Assembly (NCBI GenBank): GCA_964442355.1
Contig: CAYTZS010000001.1
Location: 1 to 64,000 of the forward strand
Direction of reading: 5' to 3'
From: UBA6168 sp964442355
GTDB lineage: Bacteria; Bacteroidota; Bacteroidia; Chitinophagales; Saprospiraceae
Length of the DNA: 64,000 nt
This document shows, one piece after another, positions 19,501-26,240 of this stretch (its first letter is position 1; the number at the start of each line of letters is the position of its first letter). Under the pieces are notes generated by a model that worked only from the letters and a program-made list of their open reading frames with translations, did not search any database and was not told the origin of the DNA. The position numbers were made by a program, and so were the translations under genes.

Positions 19501-20171
19501 TCGGGGTCGGTAATGGTTCCTCCGTTTGCAGCGCAAGACGTACAACTGGCACCGCAGGCAAAGTTGAGGGTAAAGTTATTGAGCGTACCAACATCGCTGC
19601 CACAGATGTCATTTACTGTGAGCGTCCAAGTACCATTTGCAGGATTGCCAGGCAAATTGAAGTCATTGAGGTCACATGACGGGGCTTGTTGCGCCCCCGT
19701 CACTGGGTCTGTCACGCCACCACATGGCATGGTCCAATTGCCAACCAAGCAGCAAGTACCACTTTGGCATGGGCCCGTATTGCAGATGTACTCTGTGTTG
19801 TTCGTGAGGGCATTACCCGTTCCCGTTGTGATACAGACATCAATATTGTCGGAGTTTGTGCCACACCCGCCAAAGTTGTTGTTTGCATCGGCCATCACCA
19901 TGTAGTTGAGGCCGCTTGGCGATGTCAGCGTGACGCAAAGGTCGCCTACCCAAGTGTGAGTGATGGAAAAGCAAACGGACTGCAACGGACATTGTCCCAA
20001 GTCATTTGCGCCATTCACGGTCACGTCCAAAGTACCCATGAAGGTACCGTTGTCTTCGATTCCAACAGGGCAATTCCCTGTGGTCAAACAGTCGCAAACC
20101 TGCGCCTCCAAGGTGGCGAAGCTTGCGATAAAAAAGGCCAAAATGGTTAGAGTGTAAATCTTTATTCTCAT
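13542..20171 (-). CDS. Giant modular secreted protein (P-domain, five PKD-FN3 modules, SprB repeat, T9SS type B CTD)
   Basis: A 2209-residue exported adhesin-like protein. The ATG at 20171 gives a signal peptide ('IKIYTLTILAFFIASFATLEA'-like, about 24 residues); the longer frame from 20297 lacks one. Residues about 35-210 resemble a proprotein convertase P-domain ('HTWVGDLCVTLTSPSG', 'GTWTLTVNDICGSDVG'). Five tandem modules of about 252 residues follow, starting near 599, 852, 1103, 1354 and 1607, each with a PKD fold ('FTWDFGGGTA'), an FN3-like fold ('NSIEFVW', 'QVTIELTVS') and an Ig-like segment headed by 'CVAQDCPP'. A SprB-type repeat lies near 1955-2035 and the gliding-associated C-terminal domain ('VPNAFSPNGDGIND', 'FDRWGETVY', 'SWDGRHRG') near 2115-2209. 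Probably a long surface fibre; receptor unknown. Confidence 0.85.
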   Translation of the reverse strand: MRIKIYTLTILAFFIASFATLEAQVCDCLTTGNCPVGIEDNGTFMGTLDVTVNGANDLGQCPLQSVCFSITHTWVGDLCVTLTSPSGLNYMVMADANNNFGGCGTNSDNIDVCITTGTGNALTNNTEYICNTGPCQSGTCCLVGNWTMPCGGVTDPVTGAQQAPSCDLNDFNLPGNPANGTWTLTVNDICGSDVGTLNNFTLNFACGASCTSCAANGGTITDPDLQACLGDAALNLNITPLYTGGNQAPNPNDYDYAWVIALNGTIQAVNPTPSMTSFPPGSYTVCGFSYITTAAGLLNTLIGQNLADAQAAFNSSTAPFCGDFSDDCMNVTIGPTIPPTFIDTALCIGDCIMVGFQPVCASGSVTLQSWLGCDSVVNVVITQIPPVATVETVTVCQGECIFVNNQQYCPPGPAVFTLSGWQGCDSTVTILFNEILTIATIDPSPPPPISCSNPVVILDGIGSYPPGANLEWTGPNGFFSNQPFITVNFPGVYTLTVTNAAQTPVCTASASVTVTENILPPDLLLNSAPPVICAGDIFDLTTLNIIDLNNTNPVLTYHSGTPATSANELFDPNVSPTTTTTYYIKGTVGTCFDELAVTLTVNPLPVADFTVISPICITESSTITFTGLASPNAIYNWNFGGGTAVPGTGPGPHTITWGTGGTKTITLVIDDNGCASSTATQTVDVGTQVPAPVINCIPTSNSITFYWDPISGASSYNVTVVTGPPGVFIDPTTYLVANLMPNQQVTILVEAVSSNSCPNSSSQLTCSAQDCPPVSVSINPVDDICLTPTTGTIQLVANQSGGTGSGSFTWSGPGVNPITGIFNPANANTGPNTIAVSYEEGTCIYNASIVINVFPTPNANFSATSPICSTAASTVNYTGNASNSATFTWDFGGGTANPGAGAGPHSVSWPMGGTYAISLSVEENGCLSDTSTQTVVVSPPLPAPQINCITTTNSIEFVWTSIPGASGYTVNVIIGGAGVATSDTSILFTGLNPGDAVTIQVIAIDPGPCADVSSQVTCVAQDCPPVDISIAPVPDICLDNNAAPITLQATVTGGTGGGTLTWSGMGVSVAGVFDPAQASIGQNLITATYQEGDCIYSEDVIINVFAQPVASFTSASPICVGDDISVSYTGTVQSGITFSWDFGNATASPGTGQGPHIVSWDMPGAQSISLTVTTAQGCASEPFSANVQVDQPLVVPVITCITTTNSIEFSWPDVPGATSYVATIVSGTPGSQVSQNSYVINGLQPGDQATISLTVSNGGPCPDVTVQQSCIAQDCLPVVINITPVPDFCLNASATPVTLQYTITGGVGGGTMVWSGDGVNASGVFNPNQADLGANVLTATYTEGDCIYTQNITINVYPLPIANFTVPSTACEGEDITLNFTGTALPSAIFNWDFGTGIATPGTGIGPHTVSWADSGSQPISLTVTSVQGCVSNPFSANVAVVEPLVAPLINCNTTLNSIEFTWLDVAGATDYDVAVIAGPTGSQTSQNAYEVTGLLPNDQVTIELTVSNNGPCPPVTVQQTCVAQACLPIVVSVDPVTPICLGSAPTVQLTATTTGAAGGGTGTWSGPGTSASGVFNPATAGVGTHQVVFVYVENNCTYQAAGSVQVLPTPTANFSASANICVADAATVTYSGSAPSSANYIWNFGGGTATPGTGQGPHQLAFPAPGNYDITLTVTQNGCTSSQVTQSVQVDPELTAPDIDCNTTVSSIEFTWGTVPNANDYDVVVLTGQTGSSTSQTSYELNGLQPNEQVTIELTVSGNTLCPPVTVQQTCVATDCPTVAIDLPPVEPICLGSTAGNMQLAATVTGGTGTVGTWSGPGISANGMFNPNTAGVGLHTITFVYDENSSCSYDETIQIEVVAAPVADAGADGEITCMDNQTSFELGIGNSSTGPNIIYEWTAASGSFPADPNVLQPVVTVPGTYTLTVTNTALANCFDTDVAVVTASQDIPQPEVTIVPVSCFGENDGAISVANVTGGEPPYLYALNGGDYSSTSTFQPLAPGVYVVSVIDASGCEASVTIDITQPQELNVELVAIIEGGGNIIRLGDTTELQALISLPPDSLDNITWFPPQLVSCDTCLNTFVAPTSQTTFTITVESNGCVDSDDLTLFVKKDRPVYVPNAFSPNGDGINDVFMIFAGKEVTRIKSFLVFDRWGETVYQYYLFPPNDQEFSWDGRHRGERLNSAVFTWYAEIEFVDGKVILYEGDVTLMR
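14600..18375 (-). repeat. Five tandem ~755-bp coding modules within the giant gene
   Basis: The PKD starts recur near 18375, 17615, 16862, 16110 and 15350, a spacing of about 750-760 bases. Modules are diverged at the protein level but share long stretches (the 'GPCPDVTVQQSC' type segment), which makes unequal recombination and assembly error plausible. Confidence 0.7.
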
Positions 20172-20527
20172 GCTTGTTATTGTTTCACGCTTGCCAAACC
20201 AGCTGGCAAGACTTTTTAAACCGATGTGTTTTTTATGTGCTCTCTGGGGTAGATTCCAATTGACAAAAGGCAAGCCTGTCGCAGAAAGCCTTGACATTCA
20301 ATTCATTAACCTCTATTCTGTCAGACCATCTTGTTTTTCATTAATCAGCGCTAAACCGAGGCAAGCACATGCTTTCAAAAGGATTTTTTGAGCTACGCTG
20401 GAAATGTTCACATCAGGGGACTCAAGCATTACAAAGGTAGCTTTGGCAAGTGACTTCAACAGACTATAACTTTCTTTTTTCGCTTTTTGCCAATAATTGT
20501 ACTAATCAGAATTTCTCAAGCTCCATT
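20172..20527. other. Intergenic region between lpxD and the giant gene
   Basis: No gene seen. It is the leader of the minus-strand giant gene. A small palindrome (CTTGCCA/TGGCAAG, about 20190-20211) lies just before its start, and TACCTTTG on the minus strand (20439-20432) with CAA-complement TTG near 20457 is a possible promoter, which would give an unusually long leader of about 255 bases. Confidence 0.4.
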
Positions 20528-21466
20528 TTACCTGTCTTTTTTTGTGCTTTTCAAAAAATCTGGCAATTGCCGCAAGGCCGCCAATTCCCGCTGCCGCACC
20601 CTGATTTCCTCGGCAGGTATTCCAAAGTACGCCTTGCCACCTTCCAAGTCTTTCGACACACCAGATTTGGCGCTCACCACCGCACCTGCCCCGATGCGTA
20701 CCCTGGCCGCCACGCCCACTTGGCCGTACAGTACCACTCCATCTTCGAGGATGGCCTTGCCGCCCACGCCCACCTGCCCGGCCAGCAGGCACCGCTTGCC
20801 GATGACGGCTCCGTGGCCCACATGCACCTGGCTGTCCAGCTTCGTTCCCTCGCCGATGACCGTGTCGCCAGAAACCCCCCGGTTGATGGTGCAGCCCGCC
20901 CCTATTTCCACGTGGTCTTCGATGACCACCCGGCCACCACTGCGCCATTTCTTGAAGCCATCCGCATTTTTTTGAAAGTAAAAAGCATCCGTGCCGATGA
21001 TGGCCCCAGCTTGGATGGTCACGTGGTTGCCAATATGCGTTTGGTCGCCGATGTAGGCATTGGCTTGGATGTAGCAACCCCGGCCGATGACCACTTGGTG
21101 CCCAATCACCACCCCCGGTTCCACCACGCTCGATGGGTGGATGCTGGCACTCTCGCTGATGCTGGCACTCAATGGCCTGAACGGCCGATGCTCCCGCACC
21201 AGCGAGTCATAAGCCTCGAAGGGGTTCTCGCAGAGCAGCAGTGCTTTGCCCGGTGGGCATTCGGTTTTTTCGTTCAAAAAAATGATGGTCGCAGCCGATT
21301 CCAGCGATTTCCGAAAGTACTTGCGATTGTCCACGAAGGTGATGTCGCCCGGCTGCACCTTATGTATTTCGTTGATGCCAGTGGCCAGCAGCGATTCGTC
21401 ACCGATGAGGATGGCACCAGTTTTCCGGGCGATTTCGAGGACGGGAATGGGCTGTGGGAACTTCAT
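20528..21466 (-). CDS. lpxD: UDP-3-O-acylglucosamine N-acyltransferase
   Basis: Lipid A biosynthesis enzyme of 312 residues that transfers the N-linked 3-hydroxyacyl chain from ACP to UDP-3-O-acyl-glucosamine in the cytoplasm. The N-terminal uridine-binding domain (about 1-100, 'LATGINEIHKVQPGDITFVDN') is followed by a left-handed beta-helix of hexapeptide repeats (about 105-260; 'IHPSSVVEPGVVIG', 'VEIGAGCTINRG'). His218 in 'VHVGHGAVIG' matches the catalytic His of LpxD. A helical C-terminal extension ends in basic residues. Length is slightly shorter than the usual 330-350, as in a second LpxD type common in Bacteroidota. No fabZ or lpxA lies beside it. Confidence 0.85.
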   Translation of the reverse strand: MKFPQPIPVLEIARKTGAILIGDESLLATGINEIHKVQPGDITFVDNRKYFRKSLESAATIIFLNEKTECPPGKALLLCENPFEAYDSLVREHRPFRPLSASISESASIHPSSVVEPGVVIGHQVVIGRGCYIQANAYIGDQTHIGNHVTIQAGAIIGTDAFYFQKNADGFKKWRSGGRVVIEDHVEIGAGCTINRGVSGDTVIGEGTKLDSQVHVGHGAVIGKRCLLAGQVGVGGKAILEDGVVLYGQVGVAARVRIGAGAVVSAKSGVSKDLEGGKAYFGIPAEEIRVRQRELAALRQLPDFLKSTKKDR

Positions 21467-21558
21467 TTTTGAAGAAAAAAGGAGAAAGTAAAAGTGAAAA
21501 AGTGGCGATACGCTGCATGGGCCTAGTCTCGCTCAGGACTCAGCCCGGAAACTTTCGG

Positions 21559-21566
21559 TAGTTTTG
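21559..21566 (+). promoter_or_regulatory. Possible -7 box of the yqeY-like gene
   Basis: TAGTTTTG, followed by C, matches TAnnTTTG 71 bases upstream of the ATG; no clear -33 element. Confidence 0.3.
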
Positions 21567-21636
21567 CGGCGTTAGCAAGGCGAATTTACAAGCCGCCCGG
21601 CGGCAACCGATATTTTTAACAAAAAACTTTAGAATT

Positions 21637-22083
21637 ATGACGCTGGAAGAACGCATCATGGAAGACCTCAAAGAAGCCATGCGCAACAAGGACGAAGCCA
21701 CCAAACGGGGCATCCGTGCCATCAAGGCTGCCATTCTTTTGGCAAAAACCGATGGCAGCGGAAAGGCTGTGGAGGGCGAACTTGAGATTAAACTCCTGCA
21801 AAAACTCGTCAAGACCCGCAAGGATTCCCTCGAAATCTACGAAGCCCAAGGCAGGGAAGACCTCGCCGTTGTGGAGCGGGAAGAAATCGCCGTCATCGAA
21901 CGCTACTTGCCCAAGCAACTCGACGAGGCCGAATTGGAGGCCCTGCTCAAGTCCATCATCGCCAACGTGGGCGCCGCTGGCCCACAGGATATGGGCAAGG
22001 TAATGGGTGCTGCCACCAAGGAACTTGCTGGCCGGGCCGATGGCAAACTCGTGTCAACTTTGGTGAAGAAGCTGCTTTCCTAA
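21637..22083 (+). CDS. GatB/YqeY domain protein
   Basis: A 148-residue cytoplasmic protein equivalent to the YqeY family, which resembles the tail domain of the amidotransferase subunit GatB that contacts tRNA. Family hallmarks are visible: N-terminal 'LEERIMEDLKEAMRNKD', 'LLQKLVKTRKDSLEIYEAQGREDL', 'EREEIAVIERYLPKQL', and the C-terminal 'DMGKVMGAATKELAGRADGKLVS'. Full length. Precise role is not known; some role near tRNA charging or translation is suspected from the GatB link. Confidence 0.9.
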   Translation: MTLEERIMEDLKEAMRNKDEATKRGIRAIKAAILLAKTDGSGKAVEGELEIKLLQKLVKTRKDSLEIYEAQGREDLAVVEREEIAVIERYLPKQLDEAELEALLKSIIANVGAAGPQDMGKVMGAATKELAGRADGKLVSTLVKKLLS

Positions 22084-22092
22084 AGCACTCCC

Positions 22093-22132
22093 AGTTATGG
22101 GTTATGAGCGCAAAACTCGTGACCCATAACTT
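22093..22132. repeat. Inverted repeat after the yqeY-like gene
   Basis: AGTTATGGGT (22093-22102) pairs with ACCCATAACT (22122-22131); the word 'ttatgg/gttatgag' stutters in the left arm. Unlike most members of this series both arms sit near the upstream stop (22083) and more than 100 bases from the next start. Confidence 0.6.
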
Positions 22133-22252
22133 ATATCCCACCTTCGCTTTACGCCCGTTTTTTATACAAAAACAAAATATTCGCACGGGCAAAAAAATCC
22201 ATTTACCTTTCTCGCCGCTTACCCGTTATCACAAACCAAATGACAGTTAGTC

Positions 22253-24364
22253 ATGCTCAACTGGCGTGAAATTCCCTTTATGCGCCTGCTGCTTTCCTTT
22301 GCCGCAGGTATCCTTCTTGCCATTCAATTCAACCTTCAAATCCCCGGTTTGCCCATTGCCTTTTTGGCATTGCTGGCACTGATGGAGCTTTCAAAACGAT
22401 TGCGCGGACTTTACCGCTATCGTTGGCTTCCGGGTTTGCTGCTCAGCACGGCGTTGTTGGTGGCTGGCTATGGCGTCACGTGGCAGCACAACGAGCTAAA
22501 CCACGACAGCCATTTCAGCAAAATCAGCCCGCCGGAGGCAGGTGCGCTGCTGCTCGGCGAGGTGGCAGAAGCTCCCGCACTCAAGGAAAAATGGGTGAAA
22601 ATCGAGCTGGGCATACAAGCAACCGGGTTCAGCAATGACGACCTCCGACCAGCCACTGGCAATCTGCTACTCTACCTCCAGCGCGACAGTGCCGCCGAGT
22701 CGTTGGCCTTCGGCGACAGGCTCATCCTCAGCAGCAAGGCCACGACGGTAGAACCACCCGCCAACCCTCATGCATTCGATTACAGCCGCTACCTGCAATT
22801 CCAAAACATTCACTACCAAGCTTTTGTGAAATCAGGCAGTTGGAGCTTGTTGGAAAAGCAAAGCAGCTTCTCGCCCTACGGGGCTGCCATTCAGTTGCAA
22901 AGCCGTTTCACGGAAACGCTCAGAAAGCATCTCACAACCGAAAACGAATTTGCCGTCGGCGCTGCGCTCATCTTTGGCTACCGAAGCGAGGTGCCGGAGG
23001 AAGTACTCACTGCTTACTCGCAGACCGGGGCCATGCACGTCCTCGCCGTGTCAGGCATGCATGTCGGCATCCTGTTCCTCATTCTCAATTTCTTTTTGAA
23101 AAGGGTAAAATGGCAGCACCGCTCGTGGCACCTGCTCAAGGCGTTGATTTTGTTGGTGCTCATCTGGTCGTTTGCACTCGTGACAGGTGCCTCGCCGAGC
23201 GTCATGCGCTCCACGGTCATGTTCAGCTTCGTGGTGGGAGCCGATGCACTTGGCCGCAACAAAAACTTCTACAACACACTGACTGCCAGTGCATTCTGCC
23301 TCCTGCTCTACGACCCTTACTGGCTACTGAGCGTCAGTTTTCAGCTTTCGTACCTTGCCATTTTTGGCATCGTTTATTTTCAACCGAAGATTGCGGGGCT
23401 GTGGGTCATCGAAAACAAGGTGGGCAACTATCTTTGGGAACTCAATTCCGTTTCCCTTGCTGCGCAACTGATGACCCTGCCGTTCACGCTGCTGTATTTT
23501 CACCAGTTCCCTACCTACTTTTGGTTGTCGAGCCTGATACTAGTTCCGCTGTCGGGATTGGAGCTGGGCGGTGGGCTTTTGCTGCTCGTCGTGGAGCCGT
23601 GGTGGGAGTGGGGAGCTTACTTGGTCGGAAAAGCACTTTGGGGCATGCTATGGCTTGGCAATCAATCAGTTATGCTCATCCAGCACCTGCCCGCTGCCTT
23701 GCTGGACGGCATCTGGATTGGTGGCATTTCAGTACTGTTGCTCTACTTGAGCATCGGGAGCAGCATGGCGGCCATCAGCTTCCGAAAGTTTCGCTGGGCG
23801 TTGGCCTCCCTGGCACTGCTCGTGGCGGTAGCTGCGAGCTACGCCTTCGACAAGTTTGGCCACCAAAGCAACCGCCAACTGACCATTTACAGCATCTACA
23901 AGCACACGGCCATTGATTTTTTCGATGGGGAAAAAGCGTGGTCGCTCATCGATTCGACACTGGAGGGCAAGCCCCTGAAGTTCGCCGCAGAGGGCAACCG
24001 CTACGCTCACGGCATCGAGGAGGTAACAACCATGAAGTTGGGCGACACGGCCAGCATCATCAGCGACCATTTTTTCTACGAAAATGGGCTGTCGCAATTT
24101 TATGGCAAACGCCTACTCGTGGTGGACGGCCCTGTAGATTTCCAAAGCGAGGAAAAAGTAAGAGTGGACATCCTGCTGCTGCGAAATACGCCGAGGATCC
24201 AACTCAAAGACCTATCGCAAATGATTGACTTCCAACTACTTGTCTTCGATGCCAGCAACAAGCGATGGCGGGTGGACGACTGGAAAGCGGAGTGTGACGA
24301 ACTGGGTTTCGACTACTACGACGTGGACGAAGAGGGGGCTTTGGTAGTGAATTTTGAAGATTAA
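22253..24364 (+). CDS. ComEC/Rec2-type DNA-uptake channel protein without nuclease domain
   Basis: A 703-residue polytopic inner-membrane protein. N-terminal DUF4131-like region (membrane segments about 10-70, then a small soluble beta domain), followed by the competence channel domain with the diagnostic 'HVLAVSGMHVGI' near residues 262-272 and 'VTGASPSVMRS' about 45 residues later, and about ten membrane segments. The C-terminus (about 535-703) is soluble but lacks the metallo-beta-lactamase HxHxDH motif of long ComEC proteins. Family role is passage of single-stranded DNA into the cytoplasm during transformation. Its stop codon overlaps the convergent thioredoxin-like gene by four bases. 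Confidence 0.85.
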   Translation: MLNWREIPFMRLLLSFAAGILLAIQFNLQIPGLPIAFLALLALMELSKRLRGLYRYRWLPGLLLSTALLVAGYGVTWQHNELNHDSHFSKISPPEAGALLLGEVAEAPALKEKWVKIELGIQATGFSNDDLRPATGNLLLYLQRDSAAESLAFGDRLILSSKATTVEPPANPHAFDYSRYLQFQNIHYQAFVKSGSWSLLEKQSSFSPYGAAIQLQSRFTETLRKHLTTENEFAVGAALIFGYRSEVPEEVLTAYSQTGAMHVLAVSGMHVGILFLILNFFLKRVKWQHRSWHLLKALILLVLIWSFALVTGASPSVMRSTVMFSFVVGADALGRNKNFYNTLTASAFCLLLYDPYWLLSVSFQLSYLAIFGIVYFQPKIAGLWVIENKVGNYLWELNSVSLAAQLMTLPFTLLYFHQFPTYFWLSSLILVPLSGLELGGGLLLLVVEPWWEWGAYLVGKALWGMLWLGNQSVMLIQHLPAALLDGIWIGGISVLLLYLSIGSSMAAISFRKFRWALASLALLVAVAASYAFDKFGHQSNRQLTIYSIYKHTAIDFFDGEKAWSLIDSTLEGKPLKFAAEGNRYAHGIEEVTTMKLGDTASIISDHFFYENGLSQFYGKRLLVVDGPVDFQSEEKVRVDILLLRNTPRIQLKDLSQMIDFQLLVFDASNKRWRVDDWKAECDELGFDYYDVDEEGALVVNFED

Positions 24365-24948
24365 TTCAGCTTCTTCACCTCCTCAAAAAGCTTGTCCTCG
24401 TCACCTGGAATGTACTTGCGGGTATGGTAGGCGATGTTGCCGTTTTTGTCCAGCACGAAAACCTGTGGAAGCCCATTCAGCTCACCGGGCATCACGAGGC
24501 GGAACTCCCGGTTCAGGTCGTGATAGGCTGGAAAAGGCCAGTTCGCTTCATCCACCCGGTTGACGAACTGCGGAAAGTTCTTCGGAAAATCCACGCTGAC
24601 GGCGTAAAAATTGAAGTCGGCCTGCTGCTTCCACCCCTCGAATTTTTGCTTGATGGCGCTCAGTTCCATGCGGCAGGGGCCGCAGGTGGTCAGCCAAAAC
24701 ATGAGGACGGTGGGCTTGCCATTTTTTTCAAAAACCGTGGCAGAGTTGAGGGTATCGCCAGCGGCATTGCGCAGCGGAATATCGAATGGGAAAGTGGACT
24801 GAATCTCGTGGGCGGGTCGTGAGGTGTCCACGAAATAATTGCCCTGTCGGGGTTGTATGACGATTGGTTCGGCAGTACCGGTATTTTGGCCAAAGGCCGA
24901 CGAAAAGGAAGAAACAACAAGAGCGACAGCGAGGAATTTCTTGGACAT
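24361..24948 (-). CDS. TlpA-like periplasmic thioredoxin-fold protein
   Basis: A 195-residue exported thiol-disulfide protein. The ATG at 24948 gives a 21-residue signal peptide ('KKFLAVALVVSSFSSAFGQ'); upstream codons add unrelated residues. The thioredoxin fold has the active site C89-G-P-C92 in 'FWLTTCGPCRMEL' and the cis-Pro segment 'GLPQVFVLDKNG'. TlpA/ResA-like proteins reduce periplasmic disulfides, often for cytochrome c maturation or general redox repair; the partner is not evident here. It converges with the comEC-like gene, sharing four bases at the stops. Confidence 0.85.
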   Translation of the reverse strand: MSKKFLAVALVVSSFSSAFGQNTGTAEPIVIQPRQGNYFVDTSRPAHEIQSTFPFDIPLRNAAGDTLNSATVFEKNGKPTVLMFWLTTCGPCRMELSAIKQKFEGWKQQADFNFYAVSVDFPKNFPQFVNRVDEANWPFPAYHDLNREFRLVMPGELNGLPQVFVLDKNGNIAYHTRKYIPGDEDKLFEEVKKLN

Positions 24949-25045
24949 GGTGCGATTTAATTGATTGCTAGAATTCCGATTTGCTTGATTATTGGGCAAA
25001 GTTGCGGCCAAAACCCCAAAGGGGCAAATCAAACCTGCAGCTGCC

Positions 25046-25585
25046 TCATTTCTCCCGGCTCTGCTTGTACAATTTTGCGGCAATGAAAAGCAAAAAACCG
25101 AAGGCAATCATGCCCCCGAAGGCATAGAGTGCATTGAGCCCGTTGCGGTAAACGGCCAACAACACGATGGCAACCAGGAAAATGGTCGGCACCTCGTTGA
25201 GCAATCGGAACTGGAAGGACGTGAACGGCACCTCGCCCTGTTCCATTTTGCGGATGATGCCCTTGCAACTGTGGTGGTAGCCCGTGAGTAGTACCAACAA
25301 CAGCAGCTTGACGAGCATCCACCAGTTGACCATGAGCCACTCCCAGCCGTGGATGAACAGCATCGCCGTACCGCAAGCCCAAGTGAGCACCACTGCTGGT
25401 CCAAGTATGATGCGATAAACCCGCCACTCCATCAGGTTAAACTGTCGGGAGAGCACATCTCGCTCGGGCTGCGGCTTGGCCAATGCCTCCGCATGGTACA
25501 CAAAAATGCGCACCAAGTAAAACAACCCGGCAAACCATGCGACGAATCCAACGATATGCAACGATTTGAAAAGCAGCAGCGCCAT
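25046..25585 (-). CDS. hemJ: Protoporphyrinogen IX oxidase, HemJ type
   Basis: A 179-residue integral membrane protein with four to five membrane segments, matching HemJ (former UPF0093), which oxidises protoporphyrinogen IX to protoporphyrin IX in haem synthesis. Conserved features are present: the N-terminal 'LHIVGFVAWFAGLFYLVRIFVYH' region with His10 (haem ligand in this family), 'WWMLVKLLLL' with the conserved Lys, and 'LLNEVPTIFLVAIV' near the end. The gene is divergent from the DUF5606 gene. No other haem genes are nearby. Confidence 0.85.
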   Translation of the reverse strand: MALLLFKSLHIVGFVAWFAGLFYLVRIFVYHAEALAKPQPERDVLSRQFNLMEWRVYRIILGPAVVLTWACGTAMLFIHGWEWLMVNWWMLVKLLLLVLLTGYHHSCKGIIRKMEQGEVPFTSFQFRLLNEVPTIFLVAIVLLAVYRNGLNALYAFGGMIAFGFLLFIAAKLYKQSREK

Positions 25586-25606
25586 GTTCTGATACGTTGA
25601 TTTTTA

Positions 25607-25614
25607 TACCTTTG
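25607..25614 (+). promoter_or_regulatory. Likely -7 box of the DUF5606 gene
   Basis: TACCTTTG followed by C. It is about 115 bases ahead of the start at 25730, so the stuttering inverted repeat 25641-25703 would lie in the transcribed leader. Confidence 0.45.
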
Positions 25615-25627
25615 CGACCCCTTTTTA

Positions 25628-25726
25628 AAGGATTGAATGTGAGAAGGATTGAAGCACGGAAGCCGGGACTACTTTTTTCCATGCGCTTCCTTCAATCCTT
25701 CTCATCTCCAATCCTCCAATCTTTTT
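25628..25726. repeat. Stuttering inverted repeat in the DUF5606 leader
   Basis: The perfect 14-bp core is GAGAAGGATTGAAG (25641-25654) against CTTCAATCCTTCTC (25690-25703). The word ggattga recurs in the left arm (from about 25630), and its complement tcaatcc / ccaatcc recurs in the right arm up to 25720, ending ten bases before the ATG. Inner bases (ggaagc / gcttcc) extend the pairing. Confidence 0.75.
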
Positions 25727-25729
25727 AAC

Positions 25730-26149
25730 ATGAGACTCAAAGATTTAGTAGTAGTGACGGGCTTCCCCGGTGTACAAAAAATGGCCGCCAACCGCAACAA
25801 CGGCATGTTGATAGAGGACTTGGACTCCGGCAAGGTGCGGTTCGCCCCCATCCGCAAGCACCAGTTTTCACCGCTGGAGAGCATCTCCGTTTTCGTGGAC
25901 GGCGAGGACGACTCTGTGGAAATCAGGACGGTGTTCCAGAGCATGTACGACAAACTGGCTGACATGCCCGTACCTTCCGTAGATGCAAAGTCCGATGACC
26001 TTCGGGCCTACTTTGCTGCCGTGCTGCCTAGCCACGACCGTGACCGGGTACACATCAGCGACATCAAGAAAATCATCAAGTGGTTTCAGTTCCTCCACGA
26101 GCGTGGGTACATGACGATGGAGGAAGACGTGGATGATGAGGAAGAATAA
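25730..26149 (+). CDS. DUF5606 protein
   Basis: A 139-residue cytoplasmic protein of a Bacteroidota-specific family. The N-terminal pattern 'MRLKDLVVVTGFPGV' then 'NGMLIEDLDSGKVRFA' and 'LESISVFV' is the family signature (a small beta domain), followed by a helical region and a very acidic tail (EEDVDDEEE). Function unknown. Start chosen at 25730 because the frame upstream runs through the inverted repeat. Converges with the oxoamine synthase gene. Confidence 0.8.
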   Translation: MRLKDLVVVTGFPGVQKMAANRNNGMLIEDLDSGKVRFAPIRKHQFSPLESISVFVDGEDDSVEIRTVFQSMYDKLADMPVPSVDAKSDDLRAYFAAVLPSHDRDRVHISDIKKIIKWFQFLHERGYMTMEEDVDDEEE

Positions 26150-26161
26150 ATTGTTCGGAGC

Positions 26162-26236
26162 GTTTGATGGGTTTGAATAGTTCGAATTGTATTTTTTACA
26201 ACTCAAACTATTCAAACCACTTCAAACCCATCAAAC
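26162..26236. repeat. Stuttering inverted repeat between convergent genes
   Basis: Left arm 26162-26191 (words gtttgatg, ggtttgaa) and right arm 26197-26236 (words ttcaaacc, catcaaac), separated by a short A/T loop. It fills the whole gap between the DUF5606 stop (26149) and the oxoamine synthase stop (26241), so here it may serve as a bidirectional terminator. Confidence 0.8.
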
Positions 26237-26240
26237 CACC

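Noticed and set aside
20450..21472. Plus-strand frame across lpxD
   Set aside because: LpxD hexapeptide repeats are clear on the minus strand; the opposite frame is a product of the repetitive codons.
24361..24364. Frameshift at the comEC/thioredoxin boundary
   Set aside because: The four-base overlap is between convergent stop codons and both proteins are full length.
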